A stretch of DNA of 64,000 nt from Rhodobiaceae bacterium (GCA_021404525.1 JAAWWE010000001.1:744001-808000), one strand, 5' to 3'; counted from the first letter of the stretch, positions 29,602-40,437 are shown. Notes: generated by a model not told the origin, from the letters alone. Numbers and translations are program-made.

Positions 29602-30414
29602 TTATGGATCCGAAAAGGCTTGAACCAGCTTTTTCTGAGCTGATCCATGGCTAAGGTTCAAATGGAGCGGCGTGATGGAAATGCGGCCGTCATAAATGGA
29701 TCGCAAATCCGTCCCCTTCGGGGGATTTGAAGGAATACGCTGAAAACCGGTCCAATAGTAGGGCTTTCCCATGCCATCAATTCGCTCTTCGATTTTCACG
29801 AGCGACTGATCGCGTTTGCCCTGACGAGTGATATCGATCCCGCCCACGTTGCCGGCAGGCACGTCCGGGAAGTTCACATTCATCAGAACATCGTCCTGCC
29901 AGCCAACCGAAACCAGCTCCTGGATGATGCCAGGTCCGTGGGTCTCTGCTGTCGCCCAATGCAGGTTCTGCGTTCCATCGAACCCAAATGCCTGACTGAG
30001 CGCTATGGAGGGCACGCCCAGAACCGTTCCTTCCATGGCAGCTGCAATCGTGCCGGAATAGGTGACATCGTCGGCAACATTCTGTCCCCGGTTCACACCA
30101 GACAGGACAAGCGCTGGCGGACTGTCGATCAGCACATGACGAATGGCCATCAACACGCAATCGGTTGGTGTTCCCTCGACCGCATATTTGCGGGGCGAGA
30201 TTTTCCGAAGCCGAAGCGGCTGAGAGAGTGTCAGTGAATGCGAAGCGCCACTCTGCTCGCTCTCTGGTGCCACAATCCAAACGTCTGACGACAATTGTTT
30301 GGCGATCTTCTCCAGGACTTTGAGACCTGGTGCATGAATACCATCGTCATTGGTCAGTAGGATACGGGTGCCTTCAAGGGGCAGCTTCTTCTTGGCCGGC
30401 GTACGTTTAGCCAT
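29602..30414 (-). CDS. surE: 5'/3'-nucleotidase SurE
   Basis: Metal-dependent nucleotidase/exopolyphosphatase, 270 residues. The start is the ATG at 30414, which overlaps the serS stop by 8 nt (ATGGCTAA); a longer frame would run far into serS. Conserved blocks: [15 protein letters not shown] (metal-binding Asp-Asp), [26 protein letters not shown], and [21 protein letters not shown] short basic leader [11 protein letters not shown] precedes the domain. Operon serS-surE-pcm. Confidence 0.96.
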   Translation of the reverse strand: MAKRTPAKKKLPLEGTRILLTNDDGIHAPGLKVLEKIAKQLSSDVWIVAPESEQSGASHSLTLSQPLRLRKISPRKYAVEGTPTDCVLMAIRHVLIDSPPALVLSGVNRGQNVADDVTYSGTIAAAMEGTVLGVPSIALSQAFGFDGTQNLHWATAETHGPGIIQELVSVGWQDDVLMNVNFPDVPAGNVGGIDITRQGKRDQSLVKIEERIDGMGKPYYWTGFQRIPSNPPKGTDLRSIYDGRISITPLHLNLSHGSAQKKLVQAFSDP

Positions 30415-31690
30415 TTGCTGTAATGACCTCGAGTCCACCGAGATAGGGTTGCAGTACATCTGGAACGGCAACACTGCCATCAGCCTGCTGATAGTTTTCA
30501 AGAATGGCAACCATTGTTCGCCCGACCGCAAGCCCCGACCCATTTAACGTATGAACGAACTTTGTGCCTTTTTCGCCATCTGGCCGATAGCGGGCATTCA
30601 TGCGACGCGCCTGGAAGTCACCACAAACAGAGCAGCTTGAAATTTCCCGATAGGCGTTTTGACCAGGCAGCCACACTTCAATGTCATAGGTGCGTCGCGC
30701 ACCAAACCCCATATCACCGGTGGAGAGGGTCATGGTGCGGAATGGCAAGTCGAGGCGCTTCAGAACCTCTTCAGCGCAGGACAACATGCGCTCATGTTCG
30801 TCAGCTGATTGATCAGGGGTCGTAATGCTCACCAGTTCCACCTTAGAGAATTGGTGCTGACGGATCATGCCCCGCGTGTCGCGTCCCGCAGACCCGGCTT
30901 CTGAACGGAAACAGGCTGTATATGCGGTCAGTCGGAGTGGCAGCTCTTCCTCAGACAGGATGCTTTCACGCACCGTGTTGGTGAGCGGTACTTCCGCTGT
31001 CGGGATCAGCCAATAGCCATCCTCAGTGTGAAACGCATCTTCCGCAAATTTTGGCAGTTGGTTCGTGCCAAACATCGCGTCATCTTTGACGAGCAAGGGA
31101 GGGGCTATTTCCTGGTACCCAAACTCTGTCGTGTGCAGGTCGAGCATGAAATTACCGATGGCCCGTTCCATCCGCGCCAGCTGATTTCGCAGAATGACAA
31201 ACCGGGAGCCAGAAAGTTTCGCAGCTGTTTCGAAATCCATGAGGCCTAAGCCTTCGCCAATGTCGAAATGTTCTTTGGGCTCAAAATTGAACTGACGCGG
31301 CTCGCCATGCGTGTGGCGCTCTACATTAGCGTCTTCATCCTCACCCAGCGGTACATCTTCGTGAGGCAGATTGGGCAGGCCGGAGAGAATGTCTTTCAAA
31401 GCCGCGTCTAGTTTGCGCTCTTCTTCTTCGCCGTCCTGAATTTTGATTTTGAGGTCGGCGACCTCTGCCATCAAGGCGTTTGCTGTTTCCTCATCCCCTT
31501 TGCCCTTCGCCGCGCCGATCTGTTTGGACGCAGCATTTCGGCGAGACTGAGCTTCCTGCATCGCGGCCACCACTTCCCGGCGCTTTGCATCAAGCTCCAA
31601 TATTTGGGGCGACTGAGGATCCATAAACCGTCGGGCAAGGGCCGCATCAAAGGCAGCAGGATCGTCGCGGATAAGTTTGATATCGAACAT
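30407..31690 (-). CDS. serS: seryl-tRNA synthetase
   Basis: Class II synthetase charging tRNA-Ser, 427 residues, starting at the ATG at 31690 ([18 protein letters not shown]). The N-terminal coiled-coil arm covers about residues 30-105, followed by [31 protein letters not shown] (motif 2) and [19 protein letters not shown] (motif 3). It overlaps surE. The 119-nt gap to tatC holds a 12-bp palindrome. Confidence 0.98.
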   Translation of the reverse strand: MFDIKLIRDDPAAFDAALARRFMDPQSPQILELDAKRREVVAAMQEAQSRRNAASKQIGAAKGKGDEETANALMAEVADLKIKIQDGEEEERKLDAALKDILSGLPNLPHEDVPLGEDEDANVERHTHGEPRQFNFEPKEHFDIGEGLGLMDFETAAKLSGSRFVILRNQLARMERAIGNFMLDLHTTEFGYQEIAPPLLVKDDAMFGTNQLPKFAEDAFHTEDGYWLIPTAEVPLTNTVRESILSEEELPLRLTAYTACFRSEAGSAGRDTRGMIRQHQFSKVELVSITTPDQSADEHERMLSCAEEVLKRLDLPFRTMTLSTGDMGFGARRTYDIEVWLPGQNAYREISSCSVCGDFQARRMNARYRPDGEKGTKFVHTLNGSGLAVGRTMVAILENYQQADGSVAVPDVLQPYLGGLEVITANG

Positions 31691-31745
31691 GGGAAGCCCC
31701 GAAAGCGGTAGAAATCGAATCACGGAAACACAAGGAACCGGTATT

Positions 31746-31757
31746 TACACCGGTGTA
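31746..31757. repeat. perfect 12-bp palindrome ahead of serS
   Basis: TACACCGGTGTA in the tatC-serS gap, with a second ACCGGT 10 nt to its left (AACCGGT at 31736-31742). It could be an operator for serS or part of a weak terminator of the tat operon; there is no T-run. Confidence 0.4.
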
Positions 31758-31809
31758 TACGCGGCTCTCGGAATCCCGTCTAGCGTAGCTTGTGAACGGT
31801 TATTGAGGG

Positions 31810-32622
31810 TTACGCATTAGGACTGGCGGCGCCCTCGCCAGCTTCGCTCTCTTCCGCATTTTCCTTGCGCCGTCGCTCAATCAACGCGACCGACAGAATA
31901 GAAATTTCGTAGAGAACCAGTGTAGGAATACCAAGCCCAAGCTGACTGATGATGTCAGGAGGCGTGAGAATGGCTGCAACGGCAAATACCGCGACCACAG
32001 CATATTTGCGGCCCTTGCGAAGCTGGGCTGCGCTGATGAGGCCTGCGCGGCCGAGCAGTGTCATGAGTACGGGGAGCTGAAAGCAGAGACCAAACGCAAA
32101 AATCAGCGTCATGGTGAGGCCGAGATATTCACTGACCCGTGGCAGCAATTCGATGGCTGCCTGTCCTTCCCCACCGGTCTGTTCCATGCCGATAAAAAAA
32201 CCGAGCGCGAGCGGCATAATCAGGAAATAGACCAGCGACGCTCCCATCAAAAACAGGATCGGTGTTGCCAGAAGGAACGGAAGGAACGCGCCCCGCTCGT
32301 TCTTATAGAGCCCCGGCGCCACGAACATGTAGATCTGCGTTGCAAGAACGGGAAACGCGATGAACAGAGCGCCGAAAAGCGCCAGCTTTAACTGAGTGAA
32401 GAAGTATTCCTGGGGTGCTGTGAAGATGAGCTTCACTTCACTCGCGTCACCTACGGCACGCTCAAACGGGACCAGCAGAATGTTGAAGACTTGGTCAGCG
32501 AAATAGAAGCAGACACCAAAGGCAACAGCGATAGCAATGATTGAATAGAGCAGTCGTTGGCGAAGCTCAATCAGGTGCTCAAGCAAGGGGGCGCGGGAAG
32601 CATCAATATCCTGCTCGCTCAT
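31810..32622 (-). CDS. tatC: twin-arginine translocase subunit TatC
   Basis: Receptor subunit of the Tat system that exports folded proteins. The 270-residue protein has the TatC layout of six membrane helices, with PLLEHLIELRQRLLYS at the N-terminus, FTAPQEYFFTQLKLALFGALF, MFVAPGLYKNER and ILTPPDIISQ. The tail is charged. It overlaps tatB by 4 nt (ATGA). PhoD at 15334-17418 is a likely client. Confidence 0.97.
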   Translation of the reverse strand: MSEQDIDASRAPLLEHLIELRQRLLYSIIAIAVAFGVCFYFADQVFNILLVPFERAVGDASEVKLIFTAPQEYFFTQLKLALFGALFIAFPVLATQIYMFVAPGLYKNERGAFLPFLLATPILFLMGASLVYFLIMPLALGFFIGMEQTGGEGQAAIELLPRVSEYLGLTMTLIFAFGLCFQLPVLMTLLGRAGLISAAQLRKGRKYAVVAVFAVAAILTPPDIISQLGLGIPTLVLYEISILSVALIERRRKENAEESEAGEGAASPNA

Positions 32623-33056
32623 TGGGCGGCGTCCCTAGCAACATCAGTCTTCGGCGCGTCGGTCTTGGGAGACTCGGCATCTTCCTGAGGCAGCGGTTCT
32701 TGGGCCACAGCTACCGCCTCAGCCGCATCGCTGACCATTTCATCTGGCAGACCCGAAAGGGGCTTGCCCGCATCATCCAATGCTTTCCCAACGGAGTCCA
32801 AAGGATGTTTGATGGCGTCTTTTACCTGCGAAATTGGGTTGTTGGCCTTCACCTCAGCGATCTGTTTTCGCAGCTCGTCCAGCTCACTCTCGCGAGCCAT
32901 CTCATCGAAACTGCGTTGAAACTCTCGCGCTGCGCCGCGGATCTTTGCTGTGTACTGCCCTATCGTCCGCATCATGCGCGGCAGGTCTTTCGGGCCAACC
33001 ACGAGAATGGCCAGCACGCCTAGGAATAAAAGTTCAGTCCAACCAATGTCGAACAT
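32619..33056 (-). CDS. tatB: twin-arginine translocase subunit TatB
   Basis: Partner of TatC in Tat signal recognition, 145 residues. N-terminal helix and hinge MFDIGWTELLFLGVLAILVV-GPKDLPRMMRT, then an amphipathic helix (IRGAAREFQRSFDEMARESE) and an Ala/Pro/Asp-rich tail. The Glu8 position typical of TatB is present. It lies between tatA and tatC, separated from tatA by 44 nt. Confidence 0.96.
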   Translation of the reverse strand: MFDIGWTELLFLGVLAILVVGPKDLPRMMRTIGQYTAKIRGAAREFQRSFDEMARESELDELRKQIAEVKANNPISQVKDAIKHPLDSVGKALDDAGKPLSGLPDEMVSDAAEAVAVAQEPLPQEDAESPKTDAPKTDVARDAAQ

Positions 33057-33100
33057 GGGGTCCCAGCTGTTCCGCTAAAATCGTTCCATGACACCTGCCG

Positions 33101-33331
33101 TCAATTTGCGGCAGTTTTGTCTTTAGCTGCTGTCTCAGTTGTCTGAGCGTTGATCGTTTTGGGGTCATCCTGCTGAGCCGCAGTCTGCTGCTCCTCATCG
33201 CTGAGACCTGAGCGGAAGCTCTTGATACCCTTGGCGACGTCGCCCATCAGCTCGGAGATTTTGCCGCGACCAAACAGCAAAACAACAAGCACCAATACAA
33301 TAATGATTTGCCACGGACCTATCTGTCCCAT
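33101..33331 (-). CDS. tatA: twin-arginine translocase subunit TatA
   Basis: Pore-forming Tat subunit, 76 residues: short membrane helix ([15 protein letters not shown]), hinge [10 protein letters not shown] and amphipathic helix [12 protein letters not shown], then a polar tail. First gene of tatABC. Confidence 0.95.
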   Translation of the reverse strand: MGQIGPWQIIIVLVLVVLLFGRGKISELMGDVAKGIKSFRSGLSDEEQQTAAQQDDPKTINAQTTETAAKDKTAAN

Positions 33332-33353
33332 CGTCTCTCTCCAAATCCGCCAC

Positions 33354-33386
33354 CTCTAATTGAGGGCGGGAACAACTGAATTAGAG
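33354..33386. repeat. inverted repeat between scpB and tatA
   Basis: CTCTAATT (33354-33361) and AATTAGAG (33379-33386) form a perfect 8-bp stem around a 17-nt loop, in the 148-nt gap between the scpB stop and the tatA start. No T-run, so its role as terminator, attenuator or operator is open. Confidence 0.4.
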
Positions 33387-33479
33387 CCAAGCATCTCAGA
33401 TTTACTGCGATACTTCAATGATTTAGGCCCGCTTCTTCACAAATGGGCGCTCTCGGGGAAACTACAAGTGGCGGATGAG

Positions 33480-34349
33480 TTAACCGGCCTTTTCGGCGGC
33501 CTCAGCTTCACCGGCACTTTCCAGGTGTTCATCCAGCGCTTCGCCATATTCTTCTTCAGGCTCATCTTCGCTGAAATCACCATCTCCGTCGCCGCCCTCA
33601 GCAGACGGTGTCGGAACATCAAAGTCCGGCGGCAGGTTGGCTTCCAGAAGCCCAGCTGCCCGCAGTTCTTCATGCCCTGGCAGATCGCCGATATTTTCAA
33701 GCCCAAAGTGGATCATGAATTCCTCGGTCGTGCCGTATGTTACCGGGCGTCCAGGAACCTTGCGACGGCCCCTAAGGCGAACCCAGCCTGTCTCCATCAG
33801 AACATCAAGCGTTCCCTTGGAAACACTGACGCCTCGGATTTCTTCAATCTCAGCCCGTGTGACCGGCTGGTGATAGGCAATGATGGCCAGCGTCTCCATG
33901 GCCGCCCGGGACAGCTTCCGCTGCTGGATCGCCTCACGTTCCATGAGGAACGTCAGATCGTCAGCAGTCCGGAACATCCATTTGTTCGCCAGGCGCACAA
34001 GGTTCACGCCCCGCAGCGCGTACATTTTCTGCAGGTCTTCGATAAGTGCGCCAACGTCTGCACCCTCCGGCAGGCGGGCAGCAATACTGTCAATATCCAG
34101 CGGTTCAGCGGCCGCGAACAATAGCGCCTCAATCATCCGAAGTTGGGCGGCGTGATCGTCGCTTGTCGGAAATGGCGTCACGTTGTCCGCATCAGCATCT
34201 TCCGCCATAGCGGCTTCTTGTTCCGAGGAGGCTTCCTCGCCGTCACCAGCAACCGCTTCTTCTTCAGCCGATGTCTCAACAGTTTCCAGCTCATTGGTGG
34301 CCTCGGCGTCAATCTCTTCCACGATGTCGGTATTCTGCTCGTCTGTCAT
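33480..34349 (-). CDS. scpB: segregation and condensation protein B
   Basis: Winged-helix partner of ScpA in the SMC condensin complex, 289 residues. The family core starts at about residue 68 (AQLRMIEALLFAAAEPLDID), continues through LSRAAMETLAIIAYHQPVTRAEIEEIRGVS and ends in YGTTEEFMIHFGLENIGDLPGHEEL. Ahead of the core is an acidic Glu/Ala/Asp-rich extension of about 65 residues and behind it a second acidic tail. It starts 3 nt after scpA. Confidence 0.95.
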   Translation of the reverse strand: MTDEQNTDIVEEIDAEATNELETVETSAEEEAVAGDGEEASSEQEAAMAEDADADNVTPFPTSDDHAAQLRMIEALLFAAAEPLDIDSIAARLPEGADVGALIEDLQKMYALRGVNLVRLANKWMFRTADDLTFLMEREAIQQRKLSRAAMETLAIIAYHQPVTRAEIEEIRGVSVSKGTLDVLMETGWVRLRGRRKVPGRPVTYGTTEEFMIHFGLENIGDLPGHEELRAAGLLEANLPPDFDVPTPSAEGGDGDGDFSEDEPEEEYGEALDEHLESAGEAEAAEKAG

Positions 34350-34352
34350 GGT

Positions 34353-35294
34353 TTACTCGGCTTCTTGGGTGTCTGGTGTGGGCTCGGTGTCACGGTCGTT
34401 TTCGCGGGGAATTTCGCGTTTGCGCACAAAAATCGGCTCAAAAGCATTGCCCTGCTGCACTTCAATGTGGCCATCGCGCACAAGCTCGAGAGAGGCACTG
34501 AAGGTACTCGCCAAGGCAGTCCGTCGTTCTTTGCCGGTAGCGAAGTCCTCAGGCAGGAGTGCATCAATGCGATCCCAATCGATCAACATGCCCATCATCT
34601 TCTCAAGGCGCCGGCGGGCCGCCTCAATGGCAAAGATGGGCTGCTTTTTGATTGTGATTTTGGTGGGTTTCAGCGCGCGAATGCGTTCTTCCGAATAGGC
34701 CTTCAGAAGATCATAGAGCGTTCCCGTGTAAACACTTGTTCGTGTTACCCGAATTCCCTCTGGCGCCCCCCGCTGAAACACATGTTGGCCCATGCGCTTG
34801 CGCTTCATCAGCTCGGCAGCAGAATTCCGCATCGCTTCCAGACGTCGAAGTTGGAAAGCAAGGCGCGCAGCCATTTCTTCGCCGCTCGGCCCTTCTTCTT
34901 CCTCTGGCGGTGGCAAAAGCAGCTTCGATTTAAGGAAGGCAAGCCACGACGCCATAACCAGATAGTCAGCTGCAAGATCAAGCTCTAGGCGTTTGGCTTC
35001 ATTGATAAATTCAAGATACTGCTCGGCCAGCGGAAGGATCGCGATTTTCGCCAGATCCACCTTCTGTGTTCGCGCCAAAGCGAGCAGAACGTCAAGCGGA
35101 CCTTCAAACCCATCAATATCGACAACCAGGCCGCCTGGCTGCGCGACAACCGCAACCCGAGTCCCACCTTCCTCAAAAGGCTCCCCAGAAGCTTCCGCAG
35201 ATTCATTGTCCTGCGCCGCCGCTTCGTTTTCCTCCGGCACGGGTACAGGCGTCTGCTGATCAGTAGGCTCTATCTGGGCATCTTGGTCGGTCAT
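34353..35294 (-). CDS. scpA: segregation and condensation protein A
   Basis: Kleisin that bridges SMC heads, 313 residues. The core has FEGPLDVLLALARTQKVDLAKI, QYLEFINEAKRLELDLAADYLVMASWLAFLKSKLLLP in segments typical of ScpA, and a C-terminal winged helix around the FASTFSASLELVR-like ASTFSASLELVRDGHI. About 55 residues of acidic, Glu/Ala/Pro-rich sequence precede the core. Paired with scpB. Confidence 0.95.
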   Translation of the reverse strand: MTDQDAQIEPTDQQTPVPVPEENEAAAQDNESAEASGEPFEEGGTRVAVVAQPGGLVVDIDGFEGPLDVLLALARTQKVDLAKIAILPLAEQYLEFINEAKRLELDLAADYLVMASWLAFLKSKLLLPPPEEEEGPSGEEMAARLAFQLRRLEAMRNSAAELMKRKRMGQHVFQRGAPEGIRVTRTSVYTGTLYDLLKAYSEERIRALKPTKITIKKQPIFAIEAARRRLEKMMGMLIDWDRIDALLPEDFATGKERRTALASTFSASLELVRDGHIEVQQGNAFEPIFVRKREIPRENDRDTEPTPDTQEAE

Positions 35295-35367
35295 AAAGGC
35301 TCGAGCATAAAATTCAGGGCGATTAAGGAAGGTCGGCAGGCACCCCCATATGCCATCGACAATCAGG

Positions 35368-35387
35368 CGAGAATAAGCCGATTCTCG
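35368..35387. repeat. inverted repeat between nagZ and scpA
   Basis: CGAGAAT-AAGCCG-ATTCTCG, a perfect 7-bp stem with 6-nt loop in the 108-nt nagZ-scpA gap. No T-run on the minus strand; possible mRNA processing or stabilising hairpin. Confidence 0.4.
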
Positions 35388-35402
35388 TTCGGCCTCTGCA
35401 GC

Positions 35403-36407
35403 TTAAAGCGAGACGAGGGATGAAAAACGGTGGATAAGATCCTCTAAATCCACACGTTCTGGGTCTGTTCGCATCGAAAGAGCCGCCTCCGTGCGCGCCA
35501 GTGAGGCGCCGGAGAGTGGTCGCGCTTCCTTCGCGACAGCTTCCATCTCATCCATGTCCCCATTGCAATGCAGGATGAGATCGCACCCAGCAGCGAGCGA
35601 TGCCTTTGTCCGGTCTCCAAAACTTCCGCCAAGCGCCTTCATGGATAGATCATCCGACATCAATGCCCCGGAAAATCCGATTTCATCGCGGATGATCTCA
35701 GAAATCACAGTGGAACTGGTGGTGGCTGGGTTTTCAGGGTCAATCGCGCTGTAGATTACATGAGCGGTCATGGCGAGTGGCGCATCGGCCAGAACTGAAA
35801 ATGGTGCAAAATCCGTCTGAGAAAGGGTGTCACGGTCTGTATCAACGATCGGCAGCTTTTCGTGACTGTCTACGCCGGCCCGACCGTGCCCGGGAATATG
35901 CTTGATAATCGGCAGAACGCCGCCAGCAAGCGCCCCCTCCATGGCCGCTTCTCCAAGGGCGGAGACAACTTCTGGTGTTTCTCCGTAAGCGCGATTGCCA
36001 ATCACATCATGGGCGCCTGGCACCGGCACATCGAGCACAGGGATGCAGTCCACATCCACGCCAACATCCCGCAGCTCCAGAGCAATGAGCTGGGCCCCTA
36101 GTCGGGCGGCTGAGAGCCCTTCTGACGGAGAGGTTGCATAAATCTCCCCATATCGACGACCAGGCGGATAGGAACGCCAATGCGGCGGTCGTAGGCGCGC
36201 GACGCGTCCACCTTCCTGATCAATCAAGACTGGCGCGTTCCACCCAACCGTTTCCCTAAACTCGCTGGTAAGCGCCCTCACCTGGTCTGGATCGTCGATA
36301 TTGCGGGCAAAAATGATGAAGCCCCAGGGATCGCTTTCCCTGAAGAAGCGCTTCTCTGCGTCCGTAAGCGCAAGGTCCAAACATCCATAGATTGCTGAAG
36401 AGGTCAT
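35403..36407 (-). CDS. nagZ: beta-N-acetylhexosaminidase (NagZ)
   Basis: Glycoside hydrolase family 3 enzyme removing GlcNAc from muropeptides during cell-wall recycling; no signal peptide, as expected for a cytoplasmic enzyme. The 334-residue protein shows PVLIDQEGGRVARLR, the catalytic loop IIKHIPGHGRAGVDSHEKLP (general acid/base His on this loop) and GFSGALMSDDLSMKALGG with the nucleophile Asp. It follows the SPOR gene by 14 nt. Confidence 0.95.
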   Translation of the reverse strand: MTSSAIYGCLDLALTDAEKRFFRESDPWGFIIFARNIDDPDQVRALTSEFRETVGWNAPVLIDQEGGRVARLRPPHWRSYPPGRRYGEIYATSPSEGLSAARLGAQLIALELRDVGVDVDCIPVLDVPVPGAHDVIGNRAYGETPEVVSALGEAAMEGALAGGVLPIIKHIPGHGRAGVDSHEKLPIVDTDRDTLSQTDFAPFSVLADAPLAMTAHVIYSAIDPENPATTSSTVISEIIRDEIGFSGALMSDDLSMKALGGSFGDRTKASLAAGCDLILHCNGDMDEMEAVAKEARPLSGASLARTEAALSMRTDPERVDLEDLIHRFSSLVSL

Positions 36408-36421
36408 AAGGTCCGGTATTC

Positions 36422-37291
36422 CTAGCGCTCTTTGACGATGCAGTCCTGTCCACGCCCTTTTAGGCGGGTGCAGAGCGCCGCAGCGGCGTCTTTCGTCTCA
36501 AAAGCCCCAATCCGCAACCGATAGTAGACCCCACGCTCGCCTAGATCTGCCCGCTCGACGTCAGGCGTAAGCCCTGAAACCAGATCTGGATAAGCAGTAC
36601 GCAGTCTGGCAAATCCCGCGGCAGCCTGAACCTGGTCACGGAAGGCCGCGATCTGGATGACAAAGCGACCATTGGCGCTCGGTTGGACAGCAACGGGTGT
36701 CTCAGGCACCGCGACGGGCGGAAGGACAGTAGGCGGCGGTACCGCGGCCTCGCCGCGAGTCACAGGGGCAACAGGGACGGGCACTATATCGCTGCCCTCG
36801 GTGGGGACCTGCGCTTCGCCAGCAGCAAGTGCTTCAGGGTCCGGCACGATATCCAGTGCGGGCGGCTCAACGGGCAGCGTTTCAGTCGGTTCCGGTTTTG
36901 GCGCTGGCGTGCGTTCCTCAACAGTCATGGGCTCTTCAGCACGAGGCAAAAGCTGTTCAATCCCGGGTTCAGCTGGATCTTCCCCGTTCATGCGGTCGTA
37001 AATCAGCTTGTCTGTATTGGGGATTTCCATGCCACCTGGGTCATCGGGGGCGACCTTCACCGGTGATCCGTCAGCTTCAATGACAGGTGGCGCATTCCGC
37101 GCACCTTCGCGCATACCCTGCTGATAGGCGAGATAAAGCACACCGCCGAACAAGATGACCGCAAACAGAAGTCCGAGCAGCACAAACAATGTGCGTCCGC
37201 CCCCACCGCCATCCGTGGCGTCATAGGTATGAAATTCGTCTGTGGCGTCGAGCTCGTAATGCTCTTCGCTGCCGCGACCCATATTGGCCAT
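36422..37291 (-). CDS. SPOR domain-containing membrane protein
   Basis: A 289-residue bitopic protein: short acidic cytoplasmic N-terminus, one membrane helix (LFVLLGLLFAVILFGGVLYLAY, about residues 34-55), a long Pro/Glu/Val-rich periplasmic spacer and a C-terminal SPOR domain (about 205-289, starting GRFVIQIAAFRDQVQAAAGF). SPOR domains bind denuded septal peptidoglycan, so it likely acts at division. Its ATG abuts the argS stop codon. Confidence 0.92.
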   Translation of the reverse strand: MANMGRGSEEHYELDATDEFHTYDATDGGGGGRTLFVLLGLLFAVILFGGVLYLAYQQGMREGARNAPPVIEADGSPVKVAPDDPGGMEIPNTDKLIYDRMNGEDPAEPGIEQLLPRAEEPMTVEERTPAPKPEPTETLPVEPPALDIVPDPEALAAGEAQVPTEGSDIVPVPVAPVTRGEAAVPPPTVLPPVAVPETPVAVQPSANGRFVIQIAAFRDQVQAAAGFARLRTAYPDLVSGLTPDVERADLGERGVYYRLRIGAFETKDAAAALCTRLKGRGQDCIVKER

Positions 37292-39052
37292 TCAGCGCAT
37301 TTCCTCGATAGGCTCCACGCCCAATACCCCAAGGCCTGAAGCGATCACATACCCCGTTGCCCGAATCAATGCGAGCCGTGCAAGCGTAACATCTCTTTGT
37401 TCTGGAACGATAAATCGCAATTCCGGATGGTCCTTGCCCTTGTTCCAAAGCGCATGGAAGCTGGACGCCAGCTCGTAGAGGTAAAACGCCACCCGGTGGG
37501 GTTCATGGACCTCCGCCGCCGCTTCAATCATCCGGGGATATTGAAGCATGTGCTTGATAAGCCCGAGCTCTGCCTCATCACTCAAGGAACCGAGGTCGGC
37601 TGTTGCCAGGGCACCATCGGAGAAGTCGAAATCTGCCAAGTCTCTGTCAGCTGCAGCATTCCGCAAAACGGAGTGGATACGCGCATGGGCATATTGAACA
37701 TAAAAGACAGGATTGTCCTTGGACTGTTCTGTGACTTTCGCAAAATCGAAATCGAGCGGTGCATCATTTTTCCGATAGAGCATCATGAAGCGCACCGCGT
37801 CTCGGCCCACTTCTTCCACGACATCACGCAGGGTAACGAACGTCCCTGCCCGTTTGGACATCTTGATCGGCTCGCCATTCCGCATCAGCCGCACGAGCTG
37901 GCAGATTTTAACATCAAGGTCCGCGCCGCCTTCGGTCACGGCTTCGACGGCTGACTTCATCCGTTTGACATATCCGCCATGGTCCGCGCCCCAAACATCA
38001 ATCAGGTGCGTATAGCCGCGCTGATACTTGTCGAGATGATAGGCAATGTCGGGCGCAAAATAGGTCCAGCTGCCATCCGATTTCTTCAGTGCCCGATCGA
38101 CATCATCTCCGAAATTCGTTGAGCGAAACAGGGTCTGTGCCTTCGGCTCCCAATCATCCGGCGTCTTGCCTTTTGGCGGCTCCAAGACACCCACATAGAT
38201 GAGCTCTTTGTCCTCAAGCTGTTTAAGGGTCGTATCAATCTTGCCGGACTGATGGAGCTCGCGCTCAGAGAAGAAAACCTCGTGCTCAATCCCGAGAGCA
38301 TCAAGGTCCCCCCGGATCAGATCCATCATGGAGTCAACCGCCGCCGTCCGAACGATCTCATGCCGGTCCGCCTCATCCATCGAGAGCAGCTTGCCACCAT
38401 GGTCCGCCGCGAGCGCCCGCCCAACGGGGACAAGATAATCGCCGGGATAAAGACCTTCTGGGATCTCGCCAATCTCTTCACCCAAAGCTTCGCGGTAGCG
38501 CAGGAAGGCGCTGTCAGCGAGCACGCCAATCTGGCCGCCAGCATCATTGATGTAATATTCCCGGCAGACCTCATAACTTGCTTTTTCAAGCAGGTTGGCA
38601 AGCGCATCGCCAAACACGGCGCCCCGCGTATGTCCAACATGCATGGGCCCTGTCGGATTGGCAGAGACATACTCCACATTGACCTTCTGACCCTTGCCCA
38701 TTTCGCTCACGCCATAGGCGGTGCGGGCTGCAAGTACATCTGCGAGGCGGGTCTGCCAGAATGCGTCGCGAACGGTCATGTTAATGAAGCCGGGACCGGC
38801 AACATCGACCTGGGTGAAGTGACCACTATCCTGCAGCGCCTTCGATATATTCTCAGCAAGATCTCGCGGCTTCATACCAGCAGGCTTCGCCAGAACCATG
38901 GCCGCATTGGTCGCAATATCCCCATGCGACGGGTCGCGTGGCGGTTCAACAGCCACTCGGGACAGATCCAGGTCGTCGCTGAGTGTGCCTGCACTCTGAA
39001 GACTGCTGAGCGCTTCAGAGACGATCTCTTCGAAATGACTGAAAATGTTCAT
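37292..39052 (-). CDS. argS: arginyl-tRNA synthetase
   Basis: Class I synthetase charging tRNA-Arg, 586 residues, start at the ATG at 39052 ([15 protein letters not shown]). HIGH motif appears as HVGH in [20 protein letters not shown]; the KMSKS-like segment is [12 protein letters not shown]. The C-terminal anticodon-binding domain contains [15 protein letters not shown]. It lies 107 nt behind dgt and is fused end to start with the SPOR gene. Confidence 0.98.
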   Translation of the reverse strand: MNIFSHFEEIVSEALSSLQSAGTLSDDLDLSRVAVEPPRDPSHGDIATNAAMVLAKPAGMKPRDLAENISKALQDSGHFTQVDVAGPGFINMTVRDAFWQTRLADVLAARTAYGVSEMGKGQKVNVEYVSANPTGPMHVGHTRGAVFGDALANLLEKASYEVCREYYINDAGGQIGVLADSAFLRYREALGEEIGEIPEGLYPGDYLVPVGRALAADHGGKLLSMDEADRHEIVRTAAVDSMMDLIRGDLDALGIEHEVFFSERELHQSGKIDTTLKQLEDKELIYVGVLEPPKGKTPDDWEPKAQTLFRSTNFGDDVDRALKKSDGSWTYFAPDIAYHLDKYQRGYTHLIDVWGADHGGYVKRMKSAVEAVTEGGADLDVKICQLVRLMRNGEPIKMSKRAGTFVTLRDVVEEVGRDAVRFMMLYRKNDAPLDFDFAKVTEQSKDNPVFYVQYAHARIHSVLRNAAADRDLADFDFSDGALATADLGSLSDEAELGLIKHMLQYPRMIEAAAEVHEPHRVAFYLYELASSFHALWNKGKDHPELRFIVPEQRDVTLARLALIRATGYVIASGLGVLGVEPIEEMR

Positions 39053-39159
39053 GAATAGTGCCGGTTCTTCAATTCTGATGCTGGTTAGGCTAGGCGCTGG
39101 AAAGCGGCGCACTCTAGCGGCGCGGCGGCTGCCTTTCCAGTCCAATAATTGGCAGATAT

Positions 39160-40347
39160 CTATTGCTCTGAGTTCAGGTCGAACAATCGCCGATGTTCCA
39201 TGATCGCAAACCTGTCAGTCATGCCCGCGATGAAGTCACAGACACGCCGGGCTGTTTTGATCCCTGTCGACCCGTCGCAGCCAGCCTGCCACTCAGGAGG
39301 CAACAATTCTGGTTCCTTGTGAAGGATCTCAAACAGGTTTTCGACAATCCGGCGGGCTTTGCTCGACATGCGATTGACCCTGTAGTGCCTATACATCCTC
39401 TCAAAGAGGAAAGCTTTAAGGGCAGCGTCATTCTCTTGCATCTCAGAAGAGAAAGCAGCCACCGGATGATCGAGCGCCCGAACTTCTTCTGAAGAGGTGA
39501 CGCCAGCAGCCGTTATGCGCTTATTGGTTTCTTCGATCAGGTCATTGACCATTCGACCAATGAGTGAGCGAACGGCCTCAGAGATGACCCGCCCCTCTTC
39601 AATCATTGGATTGGCATCAATTGCTTCTCGAAAGACCTCGCCAGCAAGAGGCACGGCCAGAACATCGTCGATGGTGAAGAGCCCGGCTCTTAACCCGTCA
39701 TCGATGTCGTGATTATTGTAGGCAATGTCGTCAGCCAGCGCGGCGACTTGCGCCTCGGCAGAGGCATATGTTGCGAGCTCAAGGTCCTGGGTCTCAGCAT
39801 ATTCCAGTATGGCGCGAGGAAGTTCTTCGGCGGATCGTGCCGCCGTCACGACAGGGCCGTTATGCTTGACGAGGCCCTCGAGAGTTTCCCATGTGAGATT
39901 GAGTCCGTCGAACGCTGCATAACGTTCCTCAAGTTTGGTCACGATGCGTAATGCCTGGGCATTGTGATCAAACCCACCATAGTCAGCCATACAGGCATCA
40001 AGTGCGTGTTCGCCGGCATGCCCAAATGGCGTGTGTCCCAAATCATGGGCAAGGGCCAGTGCTTCGGCAAGGTCTTCATCGAGACCCAGTACCCTGGCCA
40101 CGGACCGCGCAATCTGAGCAACTTCGAGTGAATGGGTCAGACGTGTCCGGAAATAATCGCCTTCGTGATAGACGAAGACCTGAGTTTTGTATTTCAGCCG
40201 CCGAAAAGCATTGCAATGAATGATGCGATCCCGGTCCCGCTGAAAGGCGGTCCGGGTCGCGCTCTCATGTTCGCTATGGACACGCCCGCGACTTTTCTCT
40301 GCTTTCGCGGCAAAGGACGCCGTTGCCGCCGGGTTGATGATTGCCAA
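39160..40347 (-). CDS. dgt: deoxyguanosinetriphosphate triphosphohydrolase-like protein
   Basis: HD-domain dNTP triphosphohydrolase, 395 residues. HD residues are in [17 protein letters not shown] and [18 protein letters not shown], with [19 protein letters not shown] further on. The start is a TTG at 40347, chosen because GAGGC lies at proper spacing and the protein then begins as relatives do ([16 protein letters not shown]). Divergent from erpA. Substrate range may be broader than dGTP. Confidence 0.92.
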   Translation of the reverse strand: MAIINPAATASFAAKAEKSRGRVHSEHESATRTAFQRDRDRIIHCNAFRRLKYKTQVFVYHEGDYFRTRLTHSLEVAQIARSVARVLGLDEDLAEALALAHDLGHTPFGHAGEHALDACMADYGGFDHNAQALRIVTKLEERYAAFDGLNLTWETLEGLVKHNGPVVTAARSAEELPRAILEYAETQDLELATYASAEAQVAALADDIAYNNHDIDDGLRAGLFTIDDVLAVPLAGEVFREAIDANPMIEEGRVISEAVRSLIGRMVNDLIEETNKRITAAGVTSSEEVRALDHPVAAFSSEMQENDAALKAFLFERMYRHYRVNRMSSKARRIVENLFEILHKEPELLPPEWQAGCDGSTGIKTARRVCDFIAGMTDRFAIMEHRRLFDLNSEQ

Positions 40348-40437
40348 AATATGCCTCGAAATAGGTTTGGAACTTGGATTTTAGGCCCTGAATCGCTCTA
40401 TCAGTCCTTTTACCTCTTTGACAATCTGTTTGCTGTA

